From assembly GCF_902686445.1 (NCBI RefSeq), contig NC_062213.1:53674268-53738267 (forward strand): a DNA stretch of 64,000 nucleotides, read 5' to 3'. This DNA is from Sciurus carolinensis (Eukaryota > Chordata > Mammalia > Rodentia > Sciuridae). Position numbers and translations under genes: made by a program. Position 1 is the stretch's first letter. The number at the start of each line of letters is the position of its first letter. This document shows, in pieces, positions 37,281-48,516 of this stretch. The notes under the pieces are model-generated. The model was given only the letters and a program-made list of their open reading frames with translations. It made no database searches and was not told the origin of the DNA.

Positions 37281-38945
37281 GACCTCATGTTAAATCGAAG
37301 GCAAATTATAGCTTAATTTGGGAAAATAAAGTATTGGAATCAGCATGGATATGTAGAACTAATTAATGCATTTCTTGTATCTCACACCATCTCCTTGAAA
37401 ATGTTAGCAAATTTTGATAGTTGCCCTGGTGTCTGATTTGTGGATCTGATTTGCCAGTCTTTCTTTGTGTTTTACAGTTCAGGAGCTATAAACAAGGTAG
37501 CTGAATCACATTTGTGTGCACAAACATAAATACCACACACATACACATATATATTTAAAAATGTATATGGTTATATGGACATTTAATTTACATATTTTTC
37601 AAGGTTAAATAATTAAACTGTTAAAATGGTGCAATTTTTTCAAAATTATATTTCTATTTTATTACTCTAGAATTTATGCTATATTTTACTGAAATAAAAT
37701 ACAGTACACTGCATTTTATACTATACTATAATTTTGCAGTATCAAGTAAAATAGTTGAATTAAGTGTTAATCAACACTTTCCTAAAGCAACTAGGTAACG
37801 TGTACAATGATCCATTTAACATTTTTATCCTACTCAGTAGGGATTCTGAAATAACAATTTCTGTTTCTAATTGTTATTTATTTTAATTTCCAGTTTAAAA
37901 AGGTAAATCTAGTAGTTTATAGTTTGAATACATAAACCCTCAGCAACTGAGAAATTAGTAATGATCTTCAAACTATTTTCAACATTTCCAAAAGCTGAAA
38001 TAATCATAGAAATATTTTAAATGTCCAATAATTTTTCTCTTCACCAGAATGGTATTAATTAGATAAACCTTGTGCTATTCAGAAACTCTGATTGGCATTA
38101 CAAACGAAATAAAAAACAAAGTTAATTAACAGCTGAGGCCACTCTAGTCTGAGCATGCTTTGTCTTGGAAACACATCTGGATATGCCACTGAGTTAACAT
38201 AATGAACCTTGTACAGTATAATCCTACTTTCATAAAATGAACTGAGGAAAAATAAGCAAAGTACTACAAATAGGCATGCATTTATATGGATATTCTCTTT
38301 GTATCTGTATTTCCAAATGAATTTATAGCAATAGATAAAGGCATAGAATATTTGTAAGCAAATGCTGATCTTTGCAATAGAGTAGTATTGAGGGAAGAGA
38401 TGGAGAAAAATTAAACTTTTTGAATATCTGATGTTTGATATACTATTTATCTTTCTAAAATAAGCAGTTATTATTCATGTTAGCAAAAGACAATTAGGAA
38501 AAATATGGTGGGAATAATAAAATACAATGCATTGGAACTTTGGGACAAGAAATTTTCTATTAATTTTTTATATGAATTGGACCAGTCAGCAAATTCGAGT
38601 TGGAGTGAATTGCCTTTACAATACAAATGGCTTTCCTGAGCTTATTGCTAACCATAGTCACTTTCCATTCTTAAAAGCAATGAAAGAAAACAAGAGTGCT
38701 GTCTGCCTCCTCATTGTTTTCAACATAGATTTCCTCATCCATCTTGTTCTCCAACAGGTAAGCTTCCCTTAGAGCTATGTTCAATATCTCAGCATCGACT
38801 CAGACTTTTCTCTCACTTCTTCTTTCCATATGGTATAGTGGTATGTACTTTAATATATCTTACTCACCAGGAACCCATAAACATGTTATTTCATTTTCCT
38901 CTCTATGTTACCAGCAAAATCAGAATGCCCCCAAAACTGGAGATT
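37281..38945. other. Unassigned AT-rich non-coding DNA
   Basis: No gene or repeat family is recognised. Short plus-strand open frames near 38527-38980 have no domain. Confidence 0.5.
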
Positions 38946-39165
38946 TTTCAGTGATCATTATGTGCTGTACACTATATTAAGTGTTTTTCACCTATTTCCA
39001 TTGATTAGCAACAGTATGATTATGAAGTTATTAGCCCCATTTTTCACATACAAAAGTGGAAGCCCAGAAAATTTACATAACTTTTCTCAAGATACACTGT
39101 ATATGATATAGAGGCAAAAATTAAACCCAGAAAAACTGATGTCTGAACTCTACACTACACAGTCT
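38946..39165 (-). mobile_element. Antisense MIR fragment (probable)
   Basis: The plus strand has 'cattatgtgctgtacactat', then a 'ttagccccatttttcacat' stretch, then 'aagcccagaaaatttacata'. This is the antisense MIR order of (A)CTATGTGCCAGGCAC, CCCCATTTTACAG and GAAACTGAGGC, much decayed. Confidence 0.5.
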
Positions 39166-39310
39166 TACATGAGTCCTTTTAGGGTTTCAATGTGTTTAAT
39201 GAAATGTCTGTATTGTAATTGTATGCAAGATGAAGACTCTCAGAGCAAAAACAGGAAAACAATGATCAGCAACAATATGATCACTGCCGGAGGATAAAGA
39301 AAATATTCAT

Positions 39311-39854
39311 TGTAGGGAACATTCATCAAGCTTATCTGACAGCATTCACTGACACCATGGTCTAAGTAAGCCAAACAGTCTGAACAGAGAAACTGAGGTA
39401 ATGGTAAAGACTTGCCATGGAATGAAGGTCTTTGCAGTTGTTAATGCTGAGCTATGAGCTGAGGGGAGGCCTCGCTCTGTCATGCATCCCTGCAAGCTGT
39501 GATGTGAGTTCCATGGCACTGCCTTGCCTCATGCTGTGTGCAGGAGCTTGCCATTCCCCCAGTCATTTGTCTCAGACCTGTTGCTGGGCAGAAAGCTTAG
39601 GCATGCTTGGTTTGTTTACACTACCTGGACCCTTGACGTATAGTTCACCTACAGGCTGACTCTGTTATACTTCAACAAGCATGTTAACCTGATTGGATAA
39701 TGTGCCTCTATATGTCCTGTGCAACCCTAAATAAAATTAGATCCATGCCTTCAGAGCTCGATCTCCGATGCCTGAGTAAGCGTGCTGGGTAAGGTTAGGT
39801 AGGGTAGGCATCGTTCGCCCTCACCCTCAACAAACCCGTCTCTGAACATCTACA
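39311..39854 (+). mobile_element. Solo ERVK-like LTR, 544 bp
   Basis: It starts TGTAGGGAACATTC and ends GAACATCTACA, with matching inverted TGTAG...CTACA tips. The flanking 6-mers are identical (ATTCAT at 39305-39310 and 39855-39860). Near the 3' side 'ccctaaataaaattag' supplies a polyadenylation signal, and the region after it is CpG-bearing ('gctcgatctccgatgcc', 'catcgttcgccctc'). No gag, pol or env sequence is attached. The short open frame at 39432-39659 is inside the LTR and not a gene. Confidence 0.93.
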
Positions 39855-39857
39855 ATT

Positions 39858-39893
39858 CATCATCATCATTGTCATCATCATCGTCATCATTTT
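39858..39893. repeat. (CAT)n trinucleotide repeat
   Basis: About ten CAT/CGT/TGT units, imperfect, starting within the right copy of the LTR target duplication. Confidence 0.95.
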
Positions 39894-42084
39894 GATTTAT
39901 TTCTAACATCCAAAGATACAAATGCTCTCTTTTAGAGATAATAGCAGATTTTAAAAATGACAATGAACCTTTAAGAAAACACAATGTACACTTTTCCTTT
40001 ATCTGAACTTGAAAACTGGAATTTCTTGATATTCAGATCTCCAAAATTTTACTTTAGGAGCACACATACCTTTGTGTAGTATAATGCAAAAAAGACTAAT
40101 TAGGTTTGCCTTCCTCACTCCATTCTACATGTGAGTGTTTTGCTTACCCTCTTCTCTTAGTCCCTTACTTCATTATGATTTCTAGGTTGAACATATATTC
40201 TTAGAGGTCATGGGTATCACCTACTTTCCCCATTCCACATTCTATTTTTTTCCAGTTTTCTATTGATATGTGTGAGTACCTAAGACAATGGTGGGAACAA
40301 AGATGATATAGTATGTCATTACTTTGGAGCAAGACTGGGTCTGAGATATTGACAAGGGGAAAGAAATAAGTTAAATATTTAACCATAATTCTACTTTAAT
40401 GTTTCAGGACAAGAAAATCACAAATAAAAGCTTATGGTCTCTACTGGGAGGAAACAAATACAAGATACATAAATGGACAGACACATAACAATCTCTTAAA
40501 TACCATATTGGTTAGTTTTCATTTCCTATAAACATGATAGAGTGCAGAACAAAGAGAAAAGTCAGATGGTCAGAGACTATTCAATGTTACCCAATCTTCA
40601 TCCTCCAGTTTCCTCTCTTGCCCTTTCTCCACTGAAAATTTGTATTTCCAACAGAGAAACATAAAAATTCCTATCAACTTTTGTATTATCTTACAGTGAT
40701 AATTCAAGTATATTCCCAATCAAAACCTAAAATCCTATGTTTGTGTGTTAGATATTGGGGACAAAGAGAGGGAAGACATTCAATATAGTATGACTGCTAC
40801 TGCCTCCACTTCAGGGACCAAATGAATTGATTTGTACAAAAGTGATAAAGGTTCCCCAGCCTGTAGTATGAAAGAAGACATTAAACCAAAATGATGCTCA
40901 CTGATGATCCTACAGTAAAGAGGCACTGTAATTCTTAACATAAGAAGGAAACTTTCTTATCTTTGCTGATAGGAATCAAAAACAGCATTTTCTAAGCCAA
41001 CAGTATCATGGAGTGACTCTTTTGATTTACTTCAGTAAAGGCACTAACTTTGGAATGAAAACTAAAATTACTCTAATTTACTGATTGGAATATGCAACAA
41101 TCTATAGTCATTTCAATGTACTTGAATAACTGAGTTTAAAGGGTATCCATATCTCATCAGGGAATAGGTTACAACTCTCCCAGAGACTTTCATTTACCTT
41201 CTCACATTGGTAGTTCCCTATCTGTAATTCAAGTATCCAGGGAAAGAATCATTTCAGAAGAATAAATATATCTGGAACTAGAAAATAATAAAGAGCTAGG
41301 CTTTTTTTCTAGTAGTTAGATGGGGAAGTACATGCTGGCAGAGCGCCTACTTATGACCTAAAATCTCACACTAAGTCAGGAACTACAGTGAAGTTTTGGG
41401 TCTATAGAATTTATCATTGCATGGTGCCAATATTTATAACCTCTTAGAAAATCTGAATGTCCCCCATTCCCTAGAAAATGGCAGTTAGCATTTCTGCAGA
41501 GGGTTTGGAGATAGAATCACATAATATATTTCTAACAATGTTTCATAATTATCCCCAAAGGAACAAGACTCCCTAGCTAATTAAATAATTTGAGGTCTGA
41601 CTTATTTCTGGAAATAGAGTGACAGATTGATTTAAGTTTAATGTCTGACCATACACCTATTTTTTTCTGTTAATATGTACCAATAACAGTCTTCTATGCT
41701 GTCCAACTGCTTTATTTCTACAGACCCAACAATTGTCTAGTCATTGCCACAGATTCTCATTGAACTGAAAAGTTCTATCCCTATGATTTTTTCCCGATGA
41801 TCAGGCACAGACATCTGGCCTCTGCTTCTCCACATTCCTATTGATATCAGGAGTCCAAATTCACAAGCTACCTCTTGAATCCTTATGCAGCCTATAGTGG
41901 CCACCAATAAAAAGCTTTTCAAGGAGGCTACTTTGTCATGAGACATATTTTAATGTCATGATGAAAAACTCTCTCCTGAATTCTCCTGGAAGCTATGATT
42001 AAGAAAGGAGAAACTGAAAAGACTGTACACAATAGCTCCAATTTGACTTTCCTACTCTGAATATTTTGGCTTTCTTCTACAGTT
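39894..42084. other. Unassigned non-coding DNA
   Basis: No gene or repeat family is recognised with confidence. The region 41700-42060 has the moderate GC and spaced motifs seen in old LTRs, but I cannot name one. Confidence 0.45.
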
Positions 42085-42210
42085 TTGCATATGTAAAGCA
42101 GCAACACTGACAACACCTGGAACTTTGGTAGAAATAAAGAATCCCAGAATCCAACCTACTGACAGATATTGATGATTCATATTCACATTAAAATTTGAGA
42201 CTATCTGGTA
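42085..42210 (+). mobile_element. MER5-like hAT MITE fragment (probable)
   Basis: The order 'cacctggaactttggtagaa', 'aagaatcccagaatcc', 'aacctactgacag', then 'cacattaaaatttgagacta' matches the layout of MER5-type non-autonomous hAT-Charlie elements. Divergence is high. Confidence 0.6.
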
Positions 42211-42529
42211 TTTTATCTTTAACTTAAGGTCGCTTTTGGATTCAATCTTCAAAGCCTTCACATCTACCAATTTTCTGCCATACCTTTCCAACAGAAAACT
42301 GCTTTATGTGGGAAAGCAGTCATAAATACATAATGACTTTCAGTGAACTTTACTCCATGTACTCTTCCCATGGTCAATACTTAAAACGCTATAGTAACTC
42401 ACCACAGTATTTGAAACCACTGCATCACCACAGTAACTTAATGGTTCAGCCACTGGGTCTCCCATCATCCTGACCGCCACCTGTACTATATCTCATGCCA
42501 TTGTGTCAGTGGTTTATAGGTTCTCTATT

Positions 42530-42846
42530 TGTGTCAGGGGCGGGCTCTGAGGGCCCCAGAGTCGCACAGTGGCCTGATCTCTAAGATGGCGCCTGGCAGC
42601 TTGCCAGACATAGCTGCACTCATATACAAGTTTTAGGAAGTAACTCTGGTTGGCTGTTGTACATGAGGCGATCCTGGTATCTGCCTGGAGACTGTTCCTT
42701 GATAGGCTGACTTTCCTGGTAGTGTACTCTCTGATAGGCTGATGTTCTCAATATAAGTCTGAGACTTGTGGAATAAAGCCCTTTTGGTTCCTGTGATCAA
42801 GAAAAGCGTACGCGTTGTGATTGTCCCCACGGGCGGTGGGCGATCA
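42530..42846 (+). mobile_element. Solo LTR, ERVK-like, about 317 bp
   Basis: It begins TGTGTCAGGGGCGGGC and ends GGGCGATCA. The flanking hexamers TCTATT (42524-42529) and TATATT (42847-42852) match at 5 of 6 positions. A TATA-like 'caatataagtctg' near 42752 is followed by 'ggaataaagccc', which is the LTR promoter and polyadenylation order. A 5' CpG- and GC-rich block and 'gcgtacgcgttg' near the end are unlike the AT-rich surroundings. No internal viral sequence is attached. Ends are less certain than for the other solo LTRs. Confidence 0.75.
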
Positions 42847-42852
42847 TATATT

Positions 42853-43867
42853 TGCTTCAGGTTAGGAGTAATTAGTGCATTCTTCAAACATATAAAGTCT
42901 AAATCTTAAAATTCTATTTTAAAGATCTATTTCCTTGGTCACTAGTGTTAAGTAAGATATTGGTCAGGGTCCAAGAAACATGTAAGTACCTTCAAAAGTG
43001 GTGATTGATAATGGTTTAATGAAAAGATCACTTTCACAGGTGTAGGAAGGGCTAAGGGAAGCCAATAAAGCATAGTCAAATGCTTTAGTGGTAGCAACAT
43101 CTGGCTGTTACCACTCTGTACCTGAAAGACAAGGGAGAACAGTTACCAACACCAACTCTAATTTAATAGGGAAGTACCAGCCACAGCAAAACCATTGTAG
43201 GCAGTAGAGGAGCCACAGGAATATATGAATCATGTCTTCTTCCTCTGAACTCCTATGGTGCAGCCATTGACTAATGCTAAAAAAAAGTAAGAGGGCAATT
43301 TTTTCTTTTAATACATAATTCATGGAGTAAGAACAAGGTGGACAAATCTGGAGAATGAATCAAGAGAGGACAAAAAGGGAATGTCAAGACACACATACCT
43401 ACTGTGATTAATGTATCCATTTGTTGAGCTTTCTAAAGAATTTTAAAATGTTATATTTTTCAGACCTAACTTTTCTGCATAGTTATTTTACTTATTCTTA
43501 TTGTTTCATGTTAGTATTCTGCTTTACATCCCAGTCTACCTCAGATACACATATTTAAATTCTTATTTGATCTTTTTTCTTATTAATTTTTTATTCATTC
43601 TAATAGTTAAATATTAGTCAACCTGCTTTATCTTTCATAAATATCAACTCTATTCTATAGGAAGCTAAGATTTAAGGTAATGAGGTAAAATTTCCTTAGG
43701 CTACTGGTAACTTTGTAAATGATAAATGCTCTGCAAGCGTTAAAAGGTGGATACTAGACCAGCTTTTGGTCCAAACAATGAATTAAGAAGTGTTATCTTT
43801 CATGCAGTGTGTCACAGACATCAGAGAAACATTGCTAATTACTATACCAGGCAATACCTCAGATTGA
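42853..43867. other. Unassigned non-coding DNA
   Basis: No gene is recognised. The part at 42950-43140 ('ggtcagggtccaagaaacat', 'gctaagggaagccaataaag', 'accactctgtacctgaaaga') looks like a decayed interspersed repeat, but I cannot name the family. Confidence 0.4.
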
Positions 43868-44221
43868 TGCTATGGTTAGAATGTGTCCCTTTCAAAATTC
43901 AGACATCAAAACTTCAGTGTGGTAATACTCAGAGGTGTGCCACTTAGGAGGCATTTAAACCATGATGATTTCTCTTTCCTGAGTGGAATTAAGACCCTGA
44001 TAAAAGAGATCTCACAGAGTTATGGTTTGTTCTCTTCTGCTCTTCCATGGTGTGAGGACACACATTTTGGAAGCAGAGAGCAGAACTCACCAGATAACAC
44101 AACCTACTCATGTCTTAATTTTGACTTTCTTGTCTCCACAACAATGTGAAATCAATTTTTCCTCTCTATAAATTACTTAGTCTCAGGTACTTTTTTATCA
44201 CAGCACAAACAGAATAAAACA
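43868..44221 (+). mobile_element. MaLR-type solo LTR, 354 bp
   Basis: It starts TGCTATGGTTAGAATGTGTC and ends 'gaataaaaca'. Internal MLT1-type stretches are 'ccttcc'-poor but clear: 'gaattaagaccctgataaaa', 'cttctgctcttccatggtgt', then 'tctataaattacttagtctc' and 'aggtac'. Flanking 5-mers ATTGA (43863-43867) and ATAGA (44222-44226) match at 4 of 5 positions. Confidence 0.85.
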
Positions 44222-44226
44222 ATAGA

Positions 44227-46117
44227 GTTGTCTCTATACTGTGAGGAAGAAGTAGCTTTGAGAGTCTGGCTTTTAGTAGTATGCAAATTGTAAACAAATG
44301 CTGAAGGTCAATACCTGTTGCATCAACTTCTCATTTCAGCAGGGATTTGTGGTGTCCTGGAATTATTCCGCAGGCACTAGCACTAGTGGATGCACATATT
44401 TCTTAAGTCAAAGCTAATGAATAGTGCTAGGAAATGTGGGGAGGGGAGGAGAGCAGAATTTTGAGATTTCTCATTGACTTTTCTACTCAGTTTCTGCCTA
44501 GAAATAACTTTCATCCATACTTTAAATATGAGCAGTCTTATTCTCTCCAGAAATTCAGGTCAATGCAGTATATAAACTACTTAAAAGATAACTTTAATAA
44601 GATTTAATAAATGCAATGGGAACAATAAACACCAGATTTTATGGGACATAGGGAAGGGATGCCTAATGCTGACTAGGAATAACAGAGAGTAGTGTCATGA
44701 GGTGGAATCTGTAACTGAATCTAAGCAGTACATAGTCTGTACCCTATTGTCCTGCTATATTCAGATGGTCCAACTACCAATCCAGTACATGACATAGGAT
44801 TGATTTAAAAAAAAAAATGAAAAACTTTAAATTGGTAACCTCCATTTCTATTGAAACCATCCCCAAAGTTTATGGATTGGAAACCAAACTGACTCTCTGT
44901 TGACAGGAACCCCTTCATCCCTTTCTTATTATCCACATATTTATAAGCATATAAGTGTATCTTGAACTGACAACAATACAATTTTCTCCACAGGGCATGT
45001 TTGCTTCCTTTAGTTTAGAATTTTTTCAAAGTGCATTTTTAGGGAAAACAAAGTCTCAAAATAAAGTAAGTAGGTTTTCTTTTCCCATAAGACATAGTTT
45101 TCTTTTTATTTAATTGTGAGTTTTTCTTAAACCCAGCTTGTCTCTAACTCAGTCTGCTTCTCACATGAAATCCTACTAATGCTATTTCGTGTCTGCTTAA
45201 AAATGAACTCGAAAAGCTGTTTTTTTTTTTTTAAGCAACATGACCATATAAAATAGTCTTTATTACATTAACACTGCTATCAAGTGACTGTATGCATACA
45301 TTGTTTTCTATGGCATTTAGAAAGGAATAATGACAGCATAAAATCTAGACAAAAACAAACAAAAATAAACATTGTGTTGTATTTTGTCTGGACATCCTAA
45401 TAAATAATAGGTACATGTGTTGTTTAATGGTGAAACCCATTTTGCACCCTTTAAGGCTTGGGAACACACCATTAAATTTATGTATTGAGATACATACCTT
45501 CCTCTGATGCTCTCTGCTCCACTCCACCCCAGTCATTATAAGGAATTGTTAAAGAGAGTGGCCAGAAATTAATCTCCTGGCTCGCATCATGAGTAATAAG
45601 CAGAGAACATATAATCTTTAATGTATTTCTTCTCTCTTTCCTTCTCCTTATACATGTTAATATTTCAGTTATGAATAAAAATTGCCATTTATATAGTTCC
45701 TACTTATCTCTAGTGCTATACCTCATGGTTGGATCATAGTATGGTAGTGACTAGAACTGGCTTATACTAGACCCCAAACTCAATTGTTAAGTTTTCAGAG
45801 ATTATGTGAACTGGTAGACATAATGTTGATAGTTGAAATTCGCCCCAAAGGGAATACTTATACCAGGGAAATCAGCAACATTACATAACAGGGCTTTTCT
45901 AGATAGCAATCATTTGCCAGAGCATTACAGTGTGTGCGTATGTGTGTGTGCGTGTGTGTGTGTGTGTACATGTGTGGACATTCATACAGTGAGAGAAACA
46001 TACATTGAATCTCTGGTAAACATTTAATAACAAAAACCCACTTTTCAGAAAAAAATATATATACATGGTACATATATACATTCATATATATATATATTAT
46101 ATACATATATGCACATA
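44227..46117. other. Unassigned AT-rich non-coding DNA with simple repeats
   Basis: No gene is recognised. A GT run lies at about 45930-45976 and AT-rich simple repeats at 46050-46110. The small open frames over them are artefacts of the simple repeats. Confidence 0.5.
45930..46110. repeat. GT and AT microsatellites
   Basis: Interrupted (GT)n at about 45930-45976, with GC steps inside, and imperfect (TA)n at about 46050-46110. Confidence 0.9.
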
Positions 46118-46310
46118 CACAGTCATCTGCTACTTAACTATAGGAATATGTTCTGAAAAATACATTGTTAAACAATTTTGTCATTGTGGGAACACCACTG
46201 AGGGAACTTACAAAAACTAAGATGAATATGATGTCACAGGGTGATATAAACTTACAGGATCACTGACTTATATGCAGTCTACCATTGACTGAAATGTTAT
46301 GTGGTCAATG
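46118..46310. mobile_element. DNA-transposon remnant with inverted ends
   Basis: The left end reads 'cagtcatctgctacttaact', then 'ggaatatgttctgaaaaata' and 'attgttaaacaattttgtca'. The right end reads 'tatatgcagtctaccattga', then 'ctgaaatgttatgtggtc'. These correspond to the two ends of a known mammalian terminal-inverted-repeat element of the Tigger/mariner-like type, with the middle deleted. I cannot name the subfamily with certainty. Confidence 0.6.
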
Positions 46311-47756
46311 TGTACATGTATATACATATATTGTGGACACCTTCATATATGCATTGCATCTATATTTATATATAGGTATATATTTATATATGTTCATGTG
46401 CAAACACATATTTATTGCAAATAAAAAAAACATAAGATGGGTATTATATTTTCCATTTTTAATGAAGGAAATAAATCTAATTTTGATTATAAAACTGGTT
46501 ACCTATAAAGAAACGGGAGTATTATTCTGTAAATAATTTGATATTTAAAAAAAAACTTCAAAATTATGAAAGTTCAAGATGCTAATAAAACAAGTTTGAG
46601 AAGCTTCTGAATCAAAATCATTTACTCTTTTCAATGATATGAAATACAATTCAAAATTACACATTTTTTAAATCCTGGAAGCAATATCATCATAGTTTTG
46701 CTGTTGTTTTTGTTTTTTGACTGGCAAAATTATAAGAGTTTTCCTGGGCCCCTACCCAACCTCTCATCCAAAATTTGTATTCAGTAAATGTTTGCAACAT
46801 CAATTCATGAATTAAACTTTAAATGTAGATTTGCAACCCACCTAGGAAATGTATAAAGTTTTTCTGGAACACGCTCCTTGAAGAGAACCCAGAGAAATCG
46901 AATGTCTCATAGTTGTGTTTTCTTAAGTGATGAATAGTGTCAGAGAAGACTACAATCTGCTATTTTCAATCTCCTTACCTGTTACTAAAAAACCTTGGAG
47001 AAATGTGATACTGACGGATATTAAAAAATGGCACAGCCTCTTTCGTTACAACTGGGAAATCAAAAATGATCATTCTGAACCAAATATTAATGAATTCAGA
47101 GACTAACCTTGAAATAATGTGAGTAGACAGCAGGCAAATGGAATGATACAAATAATTCAAGACACCTTCATAAATAAGTGAGAGGCCATGTTAAAACAAC
47201 ACGGAGTAGCAAATCTAAAGAAAAATTGCAAACCAACCAAGTTCCTCATATTCCCTTTTGTCTGAATAGATCTACAAGGAAGTACCGAAGAAGCTAGTTT
47301 TGAGCCTTCAGAGAAAGTTACCATTCCTTTTCTGGCAGAATCCTATTATTACATTTTGCCTTTCCCTTAAAAGTACAAAGGTGTTTCATTGCAGTCTCTC
47401 CTTGGCTCAAGAGAAATAAACCTCTTGTTTTATTTTTTTCCAATATATTTCTGCCTACTGTATCCAAGGGAAATCCTGCCATTGTAAGTGAATCCACTAA
47501 GTAAAAGAAAGAATCAACCATGTTCTTCACCCCTAAGGAAAGGTAATTGAATAGCTTTAGTCTGTCCATTATATTTGGGGAGTAGCATTTAATATTTAAA
47601 ATTCATAAATATACCATCACAAAAAAAGTATATTGAAGCTGTTTCTCAAAACCTATACAGGGGTGGAGGAAGCCCAGTAATGTAATTATTTGCTATAAAT
47701 GTGTATGATCACCAGTTTCATAATAGATTATTCACCTGAAAAAGGAAACACTATTG
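46311..47756. other. Unassigned AT-rich non-coding DNA
   Basis: No gene or repeat family is recognised. It starts with TA-rich simple sequence (46310-46400). Confidence 0.5.
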
Positions 47757-47884
47757 TTTTAGTTTCATAGGACTGCCGTAACAAAGTGCTAGAGACTAGG
47801 AGGCTTAGACAAACAAAAAAAATTTACTTTCGAACAGCTCTACAAGCTAGAAGTCTCATATCAATCAGAGTTGATATTTTATAA
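47757..47884 (-). mobile_element. Antisense MaLR/MLT LTR, one end
   Basis: The plus strand reads 'gttttagtttcataggactg', 'ccgtaacaaagtgctagaga' and 'aagtctcatatcaatc', the reverse of the LTR 3' end. It resembles the LTR at 19.9 kb. The rest of the LTR resumes after about 400 bases of L1-derived sequence. Confidence 0.75.
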
Positions 47885-48288
47885 ATTCAAGAACTTATTT
47901 ACTTTTCATTAAGAATTATTTTAATTATACAAATTTATGGACTACAGTGGATAATTTGTTATATCTATAGAGTATACAATGATCAAACCAGAGTAGTTAA
48001 CATTTTCAACTTCTTAAATATTTTTAATAAATATTTATTAACATAATTATTATACCTATTTATGAGGTACAATGTGATATTTCAGTACATGTGTACAATA
48101 TGTACTGATTAAATCAGGATAATGAATGTTTCCATCTCCTTATCATTACTTGGTGATTGGGGCCTTTTACCTCTTCTCTTCCAGTTCTTCATAAAATATT
48201 TAATAGGTTATTATGAACTGTAGTTACCCTAGTATAGAACATTAGAACTTATGGCAAGGTTGATTTTATTCTGGGGTCTCTTTTATTG
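47885..48288 (-). mobile_element. Old L1 3' ends (L1M-like), two in a row
   Basis: The plus strand carries the reverse of the L1M 3' UTR twice. The first copy has 'aattatacaaatttatggac' and 'caatgatcaaaccagagtag'. The second has 'tttatgaggtacaatgtgat', 'gtacatgtgtacaatatgta' and 'gattaaatcaggataatg', and continues to 'tagaacattagaactt'. Both are in the same orientation, so one tail probably inserted in or beside the other. Together they split the MaLR LTR. Confidence 0.75.
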
Positions 48289-48516
48289 ACTTACAGATGT
48301 CCCTCTTTCCCTGTGTCTTCCACCATGCATCTGTGTGCTAACTCCTTTTTTATAAGGCTACCAGTCACATTGGATAAGAACTACCCAGAAGACCTTATTT
48401 AACCTTATTTATGTCTGTAAGTGTTCTATTCTCCCAATACTGTCACATTCTGAGGTACCAAATGTTAGAATATCAACATGTGAAATTTGGCAGGACATAA
48501 TTCAGTCCAATAACGG
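48289..48516 (-). mobile_element. Antisense MaLR/MLT LTR, other end
   Basis: The plus strand reads 'accagtcacattggataaga', 'agaccttatttaacctta', 'gtcacattctgaggtaccaa' and 'caggacataattcagtccaa'. These are the remaining parts of the LTR begun at 47757. Confidence 0.75.

Noticed and set aside
42950..43140. A named repeat family
   Set aside because: It has the look of a decayed LTR or transposon, but the match is too weak for me to name it.
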